From Neurospora crassa OR74A (lineage: Eukaryota > Ascomycota > Sordariomycetes > Sordariales > Sordariaceae): a stretch of DNA of 64,000 nucleotides. Location of the stretch: assembly GCF_000182925.2 (NCBI RefSeq), contig NC_026505.1:1240001-1304000 (forward strand), read 5' to 3'. The notes beneath the pieces were generated by a model. It saw only the letters and a list, made by a program, of their open reading frames with translations. It made no database searches and had not been told where the DNA came from. Below are positions 44,619 through 57,900 of the stretch, one piece after another. Made by a program: the position numbers and the translations under genes. Each line of letters opens with the position of its first letter. Position 1 is the first letter of the stretch.

Positions 44619-47600
44619 ATGGACCCAGGCCCGCCCGACCCAAAACGGCCCCGTCTGTCAACTACCTCATCATGGTCAGTTGGTGGTGCGCACCACGGTG
44701 TGTCGCTTCTACATCCCACGCCATCTCCGACTGCTGGTCAACAGCATACTCAACATCCTCATCATCCTAACCACCCCACGCCATCGCCGCAATATCAACA
44801 AACCTCCCCTCATCCGTTCTCACGACCCCAAGGTCCTGGTGATCCCGGCGCCGCGCCTGCTGTCTCGCATCCCCACCCGCCGCCGCCGCCGCCGCCACCT
44901 CCGGCTCCGTCGCAGCAAGGCCCCGTCGACGACCGGCGACATCATGAGCCCGACCGATATCCACCTATGCAAGACCACCGACAACACCATCCTTCATCTC
45001 AGCCACCGCCAGCACACCACCAGTACAACCCTGGCTACCATCCTCCTCCGAGAGAAGTTGTGGTGAAGCAGGACCCGGCCGACGACAGCAACACACCACC
45101 ACACCTACGGAGGCCCAACTCGACGGGCCATGGTCCCGACGGCATGACACCAGGAACCCCGTTGTCAGCTCTACCTCACCAAGGATATCCTGACGACAAA
45201 CGCCATATGAGCTATGACAATGGTCCGCAACAAAATATGTACAGACAACCGAGTTTCCCCCCTCAAACGCCCATGGCGCATGGCCAACCATACGACTACC
45301 CCCCTCACTATGGACATCATGGCGACCTTCCCTATATCCAAATTGCCCCAGCGGCAGGAAAGCGCAAGGCGCAGCGAGCATCGCAGGTTGGTTTGGGTTC
45401 TGGCTTCAGGATATACACGCAACTTGCGATCCAGCAAGAGTTGCGACGTGGACGTAAAAGGCTAACTTCCCCCATAGGCCTGTGATATGTGCCGGCAGCT
45501 GAAGGCTAAATGTGACGAGCTTAAACCCTGTAAGAGCTGTAAGGAGAAGAAGGTCGAATGCAAATACCGTGAGGCGGTGCCAAAGCAGTAAGCACTTGTA
45601 TACCGGCTGTCGGGTGGTTGTTGCGTTGCTGACCAAACAATGTAGACAAGACAAAGTGGCGGCCGATATCTTGGAGAACCTCATGGGTCTGAGGAACGAG
45701 TTTAGCATGTTCAACCATCGCATCACGAGACTCGAGAAGAGGTTGGAACGCGTTGCGCCGCCGTTGGAAGCGCATCCGGAGATGATGTCGTCGGATGATG
45801 ATCGTCCGCCCTCTGCTGACTCAGCAGTCATTGAAGATGGCTACAACTCGTCGTCGCCAGGAGGCTCGGAAAACGCAGCAAGGACGCAGGCTCCTATAGA
45901 TACACAGGAAGCGCGCAACATCACGAAAATTATGGACGAAGAGAGGGAACAAGAGCCTGGCCCATTTGTACGACCTGGAGCGCCCGCCATTCCGCTAAAT
46001 CATACGACCCTAGCTGCCCTTCTGCTAAAGTGGAAGTCGATAAAGCGTCTAGCGCAACGTTTTTTGGATGCCGAAAACATCAAGTTTGTCGAAGAATATC
46101 CCATCCGACAGGAAGAGAGGCGGGGACTTCTTAGGTTATGGGGCAGAGGAGAAGGCCTCGACAGCAGCCGCATGGACAGAGAGTCCAACCACAACCTGGG
46201 TATGATGGAAGTTATTGATGACTACTCGGAAACGGGAGCGCCTTCGCCTGCGGATTGTTGGGGTGGAATTAGCGGCTCGCCTGGGCCGATGGACCACAGG
46301 TCTACCATGGTCGGGGTCCAAACATTGGACTTTTCGGAGGAAACCGTCTGGAAGTACGTGCAGAGCTATCTGGACAACATTCAAAACATGCATCCGCTCA
46401 TAATACCGAGAGAGCTGCATGCGATGGTGCGGTTGTTTTTGGATGGTATTCAGCAAAGTACCAAGAAGCCCAAGGGTAGTGCTGGAATCGCAAAGTTCGT
46501 TGGAGCGCCCCCGCTGAGCGTGCAGGGCGAGACAGGGGGCAAGAGGAAGCGCTCCCCGGTACCCGACGGCGCAGACTCGCCAACGATGCTACCCAGGTCG
46601 GGTAAGCCGACATTTCAGCGATCCATCAACAACGCGCTTGTTTTGCTGGTTCTCGCGCTGGGCAAGATTTGCCTAATCAAGGATAGAAAGCTCCCGGATG
46701 TCGTGCCTGTGAGCGAGCCTTCGCATGGGTCGCCAATGGTACGTAACGGCTATCCTGCCTCTCCTATACAGGGATCTCCGCCGTCGTATAGTTCACAATC
46801 GCACTCGGCGGGCTTGCCTTCGCCCAAGGATAGCGCAGATAGGTCAGGCCCTAGTAGGCGGCAGTCGTTCCAGGGAGGCGGCGCGCCTGCTATGAGGGTA
46901 GGATCGCTCAAACGCAACATGGATGTGATTCCCGGCCTGGACTATTTCGCATATGCGACAGATATCTTGGGAGGACAGCTGGCGGGAACGAGCTTGCGGC
47001 ACATTCACGCATACATCTTGGCAGGTCTGTATCATGGGCAGTTGGGAAGAGTCATGGAAAGCTATGCCTATATCAAGGAGGCTGGTTGGGCTCTGCAGAT
47101 TAAGATGAGACCGTAAGTCAACTTCTGCTCCTCTTTCTTGACTGAGTGCTTACCCGAGTACAGGAGTTTGGATCGGCTGAAAAAACTTCAAGAAAACCAT
47201 CCATTCAATATCAATGCCGTTAAAGAGAAATCGGATAACCAGATCGTCTTTGCTTTTTGGACGTGTCTGCAGCTTGAGAGGTAGGCAAACATCGTGAGGA
47301 TTTGATGAAGGGGAATAGGCTAACACGTACACCATAGTGACATCGTGGCCGAGCTTCCTCTCCCGCAATCGCACATCCTTGCGTTTGAGGAAATTATGCC
47401 GTATCCCAACATCAACCTGGCCAAGACCCACGGCTTTGAGGAGCATGTCTTGCAAAGCTACCTTGCACAACTATACCTCCGGAAGTCGTTGAATCAAATT
47501 CATCAAATGCTTTATAACCCCGAGGATCCGCGATCGCTAAGGGCGCAGAACGGCACCCCACCCGGAAATATCATTGAGGTCATCACAAAATCTCTCGATC

Positions 47601-48486
47601 TACGCTTCGTCCCTCCCGAGTACAAGTTCACGCACGAAGATCCGCCAGCTGGAGACCTTCTGTCCGCCCGATTGCGTGCCAAATACTGGGGAGCCCAAGT
47701 TATCACCTACAGGCCGTACATCCGACAGATTCTGGAGTCGAATATGGCTCAGATGGCGACAGCCGAATCCCCGATGCCAGCCAGCACTCCCAGCGAAGCC
47801 ATGACTCCTCTCGATACCCAGATGCACAGCGTAAATGGCGAGATCACTCAGGATACTATTGAATATGCAAAGAAGGGAATCCGGGCTCTTATTGAAAGTA
47901 CAAGGGCGTTTCATGGTTTGCCAGACAAGCGGTTTGTTGTCACTAATATTTTTGGCACTGCACATGCGTAAGTACCTCTTCTTAATCAACTTAATGATAG
48001 ATGCAGTACTGACATTTAATTCGCAGTCAATGGGGCAACCTCCTCACACTTGCAGCGGTGTTCAGGGACCCGACGCTTCACCCTCATGTTGACGAGCAGA
48101 CGCTTAAGGAGCTCTTCTCGAGGACCATAGCCTTTTTCCGGATCATCGCCCAACCAACTAGCGCACTGGCCGTTGACATGCGCATTCTCGAGGGCTTGGA
48201 GCGCGAGTTGTGGCACAAACCGAACAGTCTGGACATGTTGATGGGTAATAACCACCATGTTACTTCCTTTGTGAGCACACCAGTGCCAGGCCCGCCGCCG
48301 CCGCCCTCAGGTCCAAGGCCGGCAACACACTCTGCACCACCACTAGGGCCACCAGGGCCATCACCGCAGATGCCCAGGAGTCCTATACCGCCAATGCAGC
48401 ATAACATGCATGGCCATGGGGGTCCAGATGGCATGATGCCTCCTTTACCTCCTATTCATCAACACCAACACACACATCCCCTTTGA
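44619..48486 (+). CDS. Large Zn(II)2Cys6 transcription factor
   Basis: Six exons (44619-45386, 45478-45587, 45646-47112, 47164-47280, 47338-47967, 48027-48486) encode 1183 residues. All five introns are 51-91 bp with GT...AG ends. Exon 1 (256 residues) is His/Pro/Gln-rich with a poly-Pro run and ends in the basic KRKAQRASQ. Exon 2 holds the zinc cluster, Cys258, 261, 268, 274, 277 and 284, spacing C-x2-C-x6-C-x5-C-x2-C-x6-C. A linker and coiled coil (about 298-326, DILENLMGLRNEF, LEKRLERV) suit dimerisation. The middle region, starting near TVWKYVQSYLDNIQNMHPLI, matches the fungal-specific transcription factor domain (PF04082) and runs through exon 5. The C terminus is Pro-rich. The upstream space is over 11 kb, typical for a heavily controlled regulator. 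It belongs to a conserved class of ascomycete regulators, but I cannot name the orthologue with confidence. Confidence 0.9.
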
Positions 48487-48754
48487 GAGAGATTGTGCAT
48501 CTCAACCATAATGTGTGTTTTGGCATTTTGGATATTGTGAAGGATTCCTACGACGCTTGGTTCGAAAGTTATAATTTCACTTGTGTACGAACAGAAAGAG
48601 AAGGATAGAGGTTTTTGCGAGTGAGCGTAACAATCGAAGGGTTATTAGGCGATGTTGGTTAAGCATGTAGGATGAAGTGGACATGACACTGTCCTTTTCC
48701 CTCGGACATCGAAGCGGATACACATCAACTCATACTCAGGATGCACTATGGTAT

Positions 48755-48872
<118 letters not shown>

Positions 48873-49234
48873 AAAGAGCATGTCTACCACACTGCTTTGG
48901 CGTTGTCAGTTACCTACTACCTATCTGTCAAGCTTACATCCCTACTACCTACCAACAGCCCATCTATCCTCATCAGATACCCATACCAATCAAACAATGT
49001 CACTCAGTCTTGACATCTTACTACATAACATACCTTTCAACTCAAACGCCTCCTACATTACATCGTCTTTATGACAACCCACTCCTTCACACCGACCGAC
49101 CAAAAGAGAATGTTTTCCGAAACAACCCACGCACAACTACTACTCGTCGACCCCGTCAAACACCCCCTACTACATACAGCCGGTCCGACCCTCTTCTGTC
49201 GTCTACCGCAAACAACAACCGCCAAACAAATCAA

Positions 49235-49260
<26 letters not shown>
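49235..49260. repeat. (AC)13 microsatellite
   Basis: This is a perfect AC tract of 26 bases in an AC-rich neighbourhood, between the convergent genes. Confidence 0.95.
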
Positions 49261-49265
<5 letters not shown>

Positions 49266-49939
49266 TCACATCATAAAACACCCACAACAACAAACAACAT
49301 CAACCGACCTGTCTCTAGCATCTGCATAGGTATCGTTATTAAGGGAGAGGAGGGGGAGCACAAAAAAATGGGGGTCCACGGAGGATATACCACTTTGTCT
49401 GTCTTGTCCATCTATCTTCTACCTGTATGTGTGAAATGTTTGTACGCTGCATGTCTGCATTATCTTTTTTTTAGGTACTTATTATTGTGTGTATCTGTCA
49501 AGAATTCTTTTTTTCTTTTTCTTTTTTCCCGACTTGTCTATTCACATACTAACAAATCATGTACCGTACTTTTTTTTTTACTTGCTCTTTTCTTTTCTTG
49601 TATTTATTATCCATCCTGTTGAACAACAGTGTCAAAATAACCGGTGGCGTGCGCGAAGGAAACATGGGAATACTAGGTAGCATCGGGAGGAGGAAATCAC
49701 AATACCAGCCAACAAATCAAAACCAACTTGGATTATTAACTATACCACTGCATAATCTGGGTGTACAACTGTTGTTGATGGCCGACTTATTGTGTACATG
49801 TAGTTGATGACATCCCCCCCCATCTCTGCTCAACTCAACCCTAAGATTCTATTTGCATTAATGGCCTAACCAAGCAAGCAAGTATCAAGCGTGCCATGCT
49901 ATGCTATTAGGATTGCTAGCCTTCATCAAATACCATCAC

Positions 49940-49941
<2 letters not shown>

Positions 49942-49980
<39 letters not shown>
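49942..49980. repeat. Poly-T tract (T39)
   Basis: A run of 39 T residues is followed by GG and ten more T. It lies 201 bp past the atg5 stop codon (A-rich on the atg5 sense strand). Its length may be inexact in the assembly. Confidence 0.9.
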
Positions 49981-49981
<1 letters not shown>

Positions 49982-50180
49982 GTTTTTTTTTTCATCACCT
50001 ATTGATATAATACCTTGCGTGATGATACTTCTAAACGCCAATGACCAAGTCAACTTGTAACCTCATCCATTCATCCTTTTTACCCATAATCTCTCAGCCC
50101 CATCTATTCATTCCTCTTTTTTTTTTCTCAAGCTTCATAACCCATCAACATCTCTCTCACAGTAACCTCTGCTCACAGAC

Positions 50181-51538
50181 TCACAACAAAACAACAATCA
50201 AACAAAGCCACCCATCCGGATACGACGCGTCCCTCATCAACTCCTCGAGCGGCGCGCTAAAAGGCACGGGAGCTCCGTGCAAAATGACGCTGGCTAAGAC
50301 GGGGTCCCGGCTGCTAGGGAAGAGGGCAGGGAGGAGGGACTTGAGGGCTTGTCCTAGGGTTTGGGGTGTTCCTGTGTTTCGATTTTGGGAGTTAGTTTGG
50401 GGGTGGAATGAAGGACATTGGATGGGGCGGATATTGCAAAATAAAAGATAAAAAAACCTACGGTTGTTTGGACCCCGTGGAGGAACAAGGGTTTGCATGA
50501 CGCGGTAAGAGCCGGAGGAGCTGGAGCCGCCGGGTCTTTGGGGTTGTTGCTGGTCTGATGAAGGTGGTGATGGTGAGGAAGGGATGTAGATCCGTATGGG
50601 AACGTTTTTGAGGGCTGTGGGAGCGTTGAGCAGGTGGGTGTTTATTTTTGTAAAGGCTTGGTAGTCATCTGGTAGTTCCGTAAGTTAGTATGTCCTCCTC
50701 ACTCTTGGGAGGAGGAAGAGCAGAAACAAGGGGGGAGGAGGAGTAAAACGTACTATCCTGCACAGCATTCCATAACGCTGTGGTATGCTCTTTACTCAGA
50801 CCCATGATCCGTTTTGCATTTCCATTTCGGATAAAATCCGCCTAAGCATATGATCACTCTCGTCAACACCCCATACATATCCCTATAAAGTTAAACTTTT
50901 CACGAAGAGCCAGCCAAACTCACCTCCTTGGCACTATTCATAAAGGTGTCACAAATATCCCACTCCATCCCATCAGCAACCGTCAACCTCCATGGCAGCT
51001 CACTTGGCTGGTATAGATCCACCAGTAACCCGACCGCAAAGTTACGGAGATGGACTTCCTCATGGTGGAAGCTCGAGCACGGAGTACCGTAGTAGGCGGT
51101 CAACCGTGGCAGCAGCAGAGCGAGGTAGCTGAAGCGCGGCACCGAGCAGATGTAGGGCGTCTTGGGATGTGACTGGTGTGTGATGTGGAGAGGGATTTGT
51201 AAGGACCAGAGGGTTTCGGGGATGGAGCTTGGTTTTGGTTTGGGGGGTAGGGAAGGGATTACGGTGGATGATGATGATGATCTTTGGGGAAGGTCATCGT
51301 GGCTGCCGTCTCCGGATCTTGGTTCGGATGGCCCTCCGGCTCCACCCCGGAGACTCGAAGTGAAGCCCGAACTCAAGCCGAGACCGATTCCGGTTCCGGC
51401 TCCGGTCCCTCGTGAGGATCGGAACGGAGTAGAGCGGAACGAAGGAGATGATTGGTACTGGTCTTCTTGGTAGGGGGACTCTTCCCGTTGCGGAAGCTGT
51501 GGGGAATAGGAGTAGGGGTTTGGGGATGCCATGGCCAC
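50181..51538 (-). CDS. atg5: Autophagy protein Atg5
   Basis: Four exons (51538-50924, 50841-50754, 50668-50462, 50371-50181) give 366 residues. Introns are 82, 85 and 90 bp, with GTGAGT, GTACGT and GTAGGT donors; the last is a multiple of three. The conserved core begins at about residue 106 ([17 protein letters not shown]), continues through [26 protein letters not shown], the helix [34 protein letters not shown] and PIRIYIP, and ends [13 protein letters not shown] at the C terminus, the UblA-helix-UblB plan of Atg5. By alignment with yeast and human, Lys215 in NAKRIM is the likely site joined to Atg12; this is inference. Atg12-Atg5-Atg16 acts as the E3-like complex for Atg8 lipidation at the autophagosome precursor. 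The first 105 residues are a Ser/Gly/Pro-rich disordered extension; only Met1 and Met3 are possible starts before the core. Confidence 0.9.
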
Positions 51539-54500
51539 CGTACAGGCTAGCTACCTCAGGGACCGGCCGAGTCTACTGCTGGGCTGAGGCTAACCTGAAC
51601 TGGCCGGTTGAAAGTTGCCGGGCCGGTGGACAGGTGGGTGGCACGGAGTGGGATGTGCGATGTCCTCTTGTCTTGGCTGCGGTGGCGGCGAGGGTCGCGA
51701 TATTTGGGGCCTTGCTTCTGCAGGGAGGGGGTTTGCTGATCAACGAGATTGGCGGGGGCTGTTACTGTTTCATGCAGTAAAATGTAGCCGGTCAGAAGCA
51801 AGTTGGTTATCGATGGCTGTAGTGATGGTATTCCTGTTTCTTTGCTTCTTCCTCGTCTTTGTTTCGTGAAGTGAGGCGGATGGTTGAGGTGACGTTGAAG
51901 TTCAGATGACGGTGAGTTGTGTTGGCGGGTAGCTGCAGTGGGGTATGGCAGGTGATACAGTGGTGAACCCCGTCATCGTGACTGCCTTGGATAGAGACGA
52001 TCGAGTCTGAATACACACGTATTGCGGCAAGTCATAGAGGTATCTAGCGACAAAATAATGATTCAATTTTCCTTGGTTCATGTAATACTGCGTAGCAAGT
52101 CTGTGGTGTTTCGGAGCTTAGGTGTGTCCGCCGCCATGGTGGTGATGATACTAGTGACAGTGGCTTACAGCGAGTTGGAAGCTCAACCCGTGAGCGATGA
52201 TTGTTAGCGACGGAACCGGAGAACCGAACGGGGCAAAGAGTGGACCCCGACATCAAGGTTCCGAGTACCGACGCTCGTAAAGCACCTGTACCGGTACAGT
52301 ATCTTTCCTTCTCCCCCAACCTAGCGCATGATGCTCCTGGCTCGCGTTTGATGTCCACTGCAAGTCTGCAGCTGACCTGCCTTTACATGATGCATGTCAC
52401 GACGCGATGCGGCTGGACTCACTTCAAACTCTAGGGAACTCATACTGTGTGTACTACGCTGCCTTTGGTTCCGAGATGTCGGTTATAAGAATATTCACTG
52501 TGTGCTGTTAACCACTATGCAAGGAGCTTGCCCTTGCTTCAGCCAGCCGCGAAAGTTGTCCTCCCCAGCGTCGCAGTCTACCAACAACGACCCGGGAGGA
52601 TGGATGGGATGGGACAGGTTGGTGGCGAGCACGTTTCAGTCCTACGGGAACCCATCTACCAATCGCTTTTTCTGAGGTACATAAACCTCGCGCCTGGGGT
52701 CCCAGTTGACTGGCAAAAGCAAGCCTCTTGATTAACAGTTTGATAGTCGAAATGGCCTGATGGTTCGTTTCCCTTTTGTTCTAGAGCGCCCACCTTGCGA
52801 ATTTTCCAAACCTTCCAGGACCCCGTGATCGTTGGGCGTCTCTTGCTTACATAGTAGATGCTTCCGACACTGTAGAACTTGCAGCGACGGGACAGTTTTA
52901 GCGCGAAGCGAACGACGCCTCTTTGGAAGCCTAAGAAGCTGAACTGTGGTCGATTTTCCCATCTCCTGTGAAGCCTAACGATCAATGTGGTACGATTACA
53001 AGAAGAAGAAAAGCGCACGGGCAGGATGGTCCTGCAAGTGACTGTGAGCTGAAGAGGGACATATCGTCAACCATCACCACCACTACCACTACCACTACCA
53101 CTACCACTACCACTACCAATACTACAACCCGTGCTCTTTACACTAGCGTATCCAGATCCTCGGTTCCACTTGGCACTGCTTCCGATGAAAGCACGAACTC
53201 CGAGAGACTCGCGGGAAAACCTCTTTCTAGGGAATTCTTTCGAGAATCGTCACAGAACTAACCGAGTGAAGATCTCGAGTCCTCCCCGGTTCTCGGAACA
53301 TTTTAAGCATCTTCACCCAAACGACACTAGTTCGGGGTTTTAACACTGTCCTATCTCTCCCGACGGACAGCCTTTATCAAACCACGCCATTATTCCCGCT
53401 GTAACATCGCAACCGACTGCCTCATTTGGCTCCGTACCCGACTGTGCCGAGAAAACCACATGGTGTGACAGAGTTTGTTGACAGGGCCAACCAACCGACA
53501 GGCAGGACAGGCACCAAAAAGCGTGCGTGCGTCGAGCGCAAGCGTGCAGGAAAATGACCTGACTTGATCGAGTGAATCCAGATCCTTTTCCTCCGTTCAT
53601 TGATGTTCTATTTCTAGAAGGTCCGAAGATTGTCTACATATATGTATGTACTTCGCATTCCGCAAGTCATGCTTGCTATGTTTGGTTCGGGGAGACCTTG
53701 CCGAGGCTAGTAAAACTGTACACAAGCGGGTCGTACCCAGCTGGCCTAGGTTTCAGGCACGTACATACGTACCATTCGAATAGTTCGTAACACTACTTAC
53801 TACCTATTGGACGGTGCGCTAGTGAATAGTGCTCTCAGCTACAGATGAACGGCGACAACGACGATGTCCGGCTTCGTTCGTTGGTGCAGAGTTTACCGCT
53901 CGCAATTTATCGTTAGTACCTAGTGAGTACTGACCCTTTCACGGAAATCCAGATGTACTCTGTACGAGGTAATGTTCGAAGATCACGGAGTACAACTGAC
54001 GGAGATTTCGAAATGCCCTCCCACTCACTTTTGAGTTTGCACCCTATATATCCTTCCGCTTCTTATGGGGAATTCGGATTCTGAATACGAAGACCGAGAA
54101 CTGAGCCAAAGAGTTGCGAGGAGCTGCCTTTGCCTCTGTAGATGCCAGTCTGCATCAGTTCATCAACATCTTCAATGGTCCACCAACCCTCTCCGTCTTA
54201 CATACTCTCATTCCACACAATCATCTCATCGTTGAGAAGAAGCAGCTGCAAAAGTGCCACCATGTCTGTCATAGCAACGGGTATGACATGGTGGTCAGCT
54301 CTCTGTAACCATCAAAACCGCATGTGGTCAATTTGGTATCACCTTCTGAATCCGTGATTAACCACTGATCGAGGGGGAGAGAGAAAGGAGGGAGGGATAC
54401 AGTTGACGTGAGATCGGTATCGTACGCCGTTTAACCGGAGTCCGATAGCAGGGTCACCAAGATGGATTTTCACGCATCACGCAGTACATCTGGACACGAA

Positions 54501-54962
54501 GCCGAACCAGTGAATAGGCAAGAGTAGCGCATCAAACGTTCGTCGTATTTCATTTCTTTCTCGCCTTCCTTCCGTGCTTCTTCATGACCTTCAAGTACAA
54601 GTCATGCAACGCATCCACTAACCCTATATCCAAGACAGTATTCAACAAGTGAAGAGAAGAAAAAGAAGGAGCAAGAGACAAGACACTACCCGTATACCAT
54701 GATTTTCCCAACCCCACGCTTTGTGACCATGGATACAACACGAGTAAAAGAACCAATCGGCAAAGGTAACCCTCCGTCTGTTATGGTATCAATAATGAGA
54801 AAAGAAAATCTGCCTAGATTGTGTGATGATGCGATGCGCAGCCCAATTATGCCAGAAGAGGCACTGGTAGAAGGGATGTAGAGTATATGCAGTTTTGAAA
54901 AACAGAAAAAACCAAAAAAAAAAAAAAAAAAAACGAAAAAAAAAACGAGTAGTAGATGTCGC
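51539..54962. other. Intergenic 3.4 kb, no gene seen
   Basis: This is the atg5 promoter side and the 3' flank of the next minus-strand gene. Open frames are short and unremarkable. A CACTAC tandem repeat lies at 53079-53117 and an A-rich run (A19) near 54914-54932. Confidence 0.5.
53079..53117. repeat. CACTAC tandem repeat
   Basis: About six and a half copies of CACTAC, next to CACCAC units. It is intergenic. Confidence 0.9.
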
Positions 54963-57900
54963 TCAAACAACGCTAGCCTTCCTACTCCTCCTCGAAAACA
55001 CCCTCGAGAAACTGTTCGAGTCCCCAACCCCATCCCCCCCTCTCGAACTCGTGGCACTGGCAGTCGGCGGCGGCGGCCCGCCAAAGTCGAACGGCGCCGC
55101 AGCCCCCATGCTAGGCGGCGGCGTCGAGTTCTTCAGGAACGAAGCCAGATCCGAGAGTTCCGACGTGGGAGCTACGTAGGCGTCCCTTGGCTCGAACCTC
55201 TTCATGGCTACGCGTGGAGCGGTGATGCCGCTTGATTGTGACATGCCTCGCCCTCTTGACATTGGCATGTTTGGGTTGTGATTGACGGAGGAAGGTGCAT
55301 ATCGATCAACGCCCGGGGGCATGTGAACTTGAATCGGGGTGTAGCCCCTTCCGCTGCTGGCGCTGGGGCGTCTGCTGAGACCTCGGGATTCGTTGGGCCT
55401 TATGGGGCTTTGAGGGCTCATGCTGCCGGACGAGCTTGGAGGGACATTCGACTTGCTTTCGCGTCTAGTGAATCGTGACATCAAGCTCGTGGCGCTTGAT
55501 TTCTTCTTCGGTTGCGGCTGCTTGGGTGAGGTCACCACGCGGGAGACAGTGGGTTCCGGCGGCGGGGGAACGTTTCGCAGAAAGTCCATCAAGCTCTCCT
55601 CGTTTGTCGGAGGTCGCTTGGGCTTCACCGGATAATCATCATCCTCATCAAAGTCCTCCTCATCTGTAAGGTCGATAGCATACGGGTCGCGTGGCCCGCG
55701 ACGCTTGCGCTGCGGCATGGCTGATGGCATTGGCATCACCACATCGTCCTCCTCTATTCCTTCAAATCGCCCGGTGGCAGTGGTAGGCTGGGACTTGTTC
55801 TTGCTGAGCAGAGCACTCTGCGAGTTGACCGACGATTGGAGCGAATGCATCGAGTTACTGGCGAGATCGGTCGAGGCCTGGCTGTTTCTAACGTCGACGT
55901 CGTGTAGTTGGGCATCCGCGGCTTTACCGCCGGCTTCGAGGGTAGACATCTGATCGGAGTCCGGCGTGCTCCGAAAAGGTGCAACTGCTTGCGGGATCCG
56001 TGGATTGCCCGCGGTAGGTGGGCCGCGTCGGATGAAGTCGATGAGATCTGAGTTATCGTCCGCCTCGGTATGGGGATCACGGGCTGTGAGCGGTCGGGCT
56101 GTGAGCGGTCGGGGAGCCTCAGTAATAAGGGGAACATAAGGAGGAGAGACAGGCCCGGAAGAATCCCGGAGTCCGCTCTGCTGCCCTGACGAACGATTCA
56201 TGGCGGCAGTGTTAATGCCAGTAGGACCCGTTGCGCGAATGAAGTCGGCAAAATCAGCTACCGACTCTCGGGCTATTCTCGGATCTCTCGCTTGCGGCGG
56301 GTGCGCACGTGGGGGTTGTGGAATTGCATGCAGGATCGGGCCGGATGCTGTGCTATTATTGCTGTTGCGATTCGACTCGGGCAAGGGATGCTGCGAATGG
56401 GCATCCTTGTCCTTCTTGGCATCTTTCTTGCGATTAGACGACGATGATCGAGACCGGTCTGAGTCTCGACGGGAATCCTGGCTCTTCCTGGTTTTAACAG
56501 AGAGGATGGCGCTACCGACGGACCGCGTTGACTGAGACTGTTTCTGGAAGTTAATATCCGAGCCTTTTGGGCGCTAGTTAAATGAATGAGATCCAACTTA
56601 CGTCAATGTCTCGCATGCTTTCGGGCGTTAGCGTGAATTGGATGGTCTGATCGCTCTGGATGAGCTCTTCAAAGTTTCGCGCAACATCTTGCCGAGATTG
56701 TCCCGCCGTCGAGCCTTCCTCTGAAGTCCTTACCAGCCTCAGCTTGTTCGTCGACCTCGTCGATGTGGACGATATCGAGCTCGCTGTTTCGTGTCGTACC
56801 ATTACACCAGGTTTCGGCGGTTCCGGGAACCGAGAAATGAAGCCTGTTTCAGATGGGCTGCGACCACGAGACCGTTGCACGGATATCTTACCGATCGAAG
56901 TCGGTCGATCATCCATGGAATGGTTGCTGGGACTCCTTCTGATGGAACTCCGATCAGGCATCTCGGGCACAACGGAGACCCTTGGGCGACTTTGAGCGTG
57001 GTGTTTAGGAGCCGGTTTGGGCCTATCCTCAAAGTAAAATGTTCCAGCCGAGCTAGTGGGGGTTGTAATCTTGGGCGTGGAGCGGATGGGAGATGAGCCG
57101 GGCGACCCACGCTCAACAATTGAGCCTACAAAGGGGTTAGAACCACGTGAAAAATCGTGACCCTCAAGCTCATCTGGTGAAGGAGGCTCGGGAATCGCTT
57201 CGAGAACACCGTCATCCGTAACAGGAGAGACATTTTCGGGGGCAACTTGAGCAGACAACGCCGACTTGTTACCGCCGTGCCCAGAGATCCGCGCCCCAGA
57301 TGCACTGTCCGGCGAATATCGTAATCGTTCCTCGGTGATTGAGGCCGTTCTGAGACTACTGCTTCGGGATAAGCGCATGTGCTCGCTCGAATCTAGTATC
57401 GGGCTGTTACGGGCGGCCGTGCTAGGGCTGCGAGGACTGGTTACTTCGATCAAGCGTGCCGAGTAAATGCTGGGCGTTCTAGTCCTTCCCAGCGTCGTGT
57501 TGATGGGTGCTGGTCTTCCTTGCTCAGACACCGCGGGAGATGAGCTTCGGCCAGAGATGGATATCCTTGATGAGGTGAGAATCTGTGGTTCTTCGTCCAG
57601 AAACTCATCGTCATACTCGCTTTCATCGCTGTCCTTGACCTCATCTTCGGTCTCAGAATTGCCAGAATTCTGCGTTCGAGGCTTCGTCTCAGCCTGCTGT
57701 GAGGAGGCGGGGGCACCCACAAGCGAAGCTTCGACTGGGCTTATTTCTGCACCTTTGAGGTTGTCTGACTTTTCGCCCCGAACCGGCTGCGTGTCATCTG
57801 AAGTCCGAGACTGTTCGAAATTCCTCTCGACAGCTGAGGGAAGGGGTGCAAGTTCGCTCGCTTGTGGATCCGTTCGTACAGGCGAACCGCTGGGAGTGGC

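Noticed and set aside
44467-45066. 199-codon plus-strand frame at the 5' end of the zinc-cluster gene
   Set aside because: It is an alternate-frame shadow of exon 1; the zinc-cluster frame continues through five matched splice junctions.
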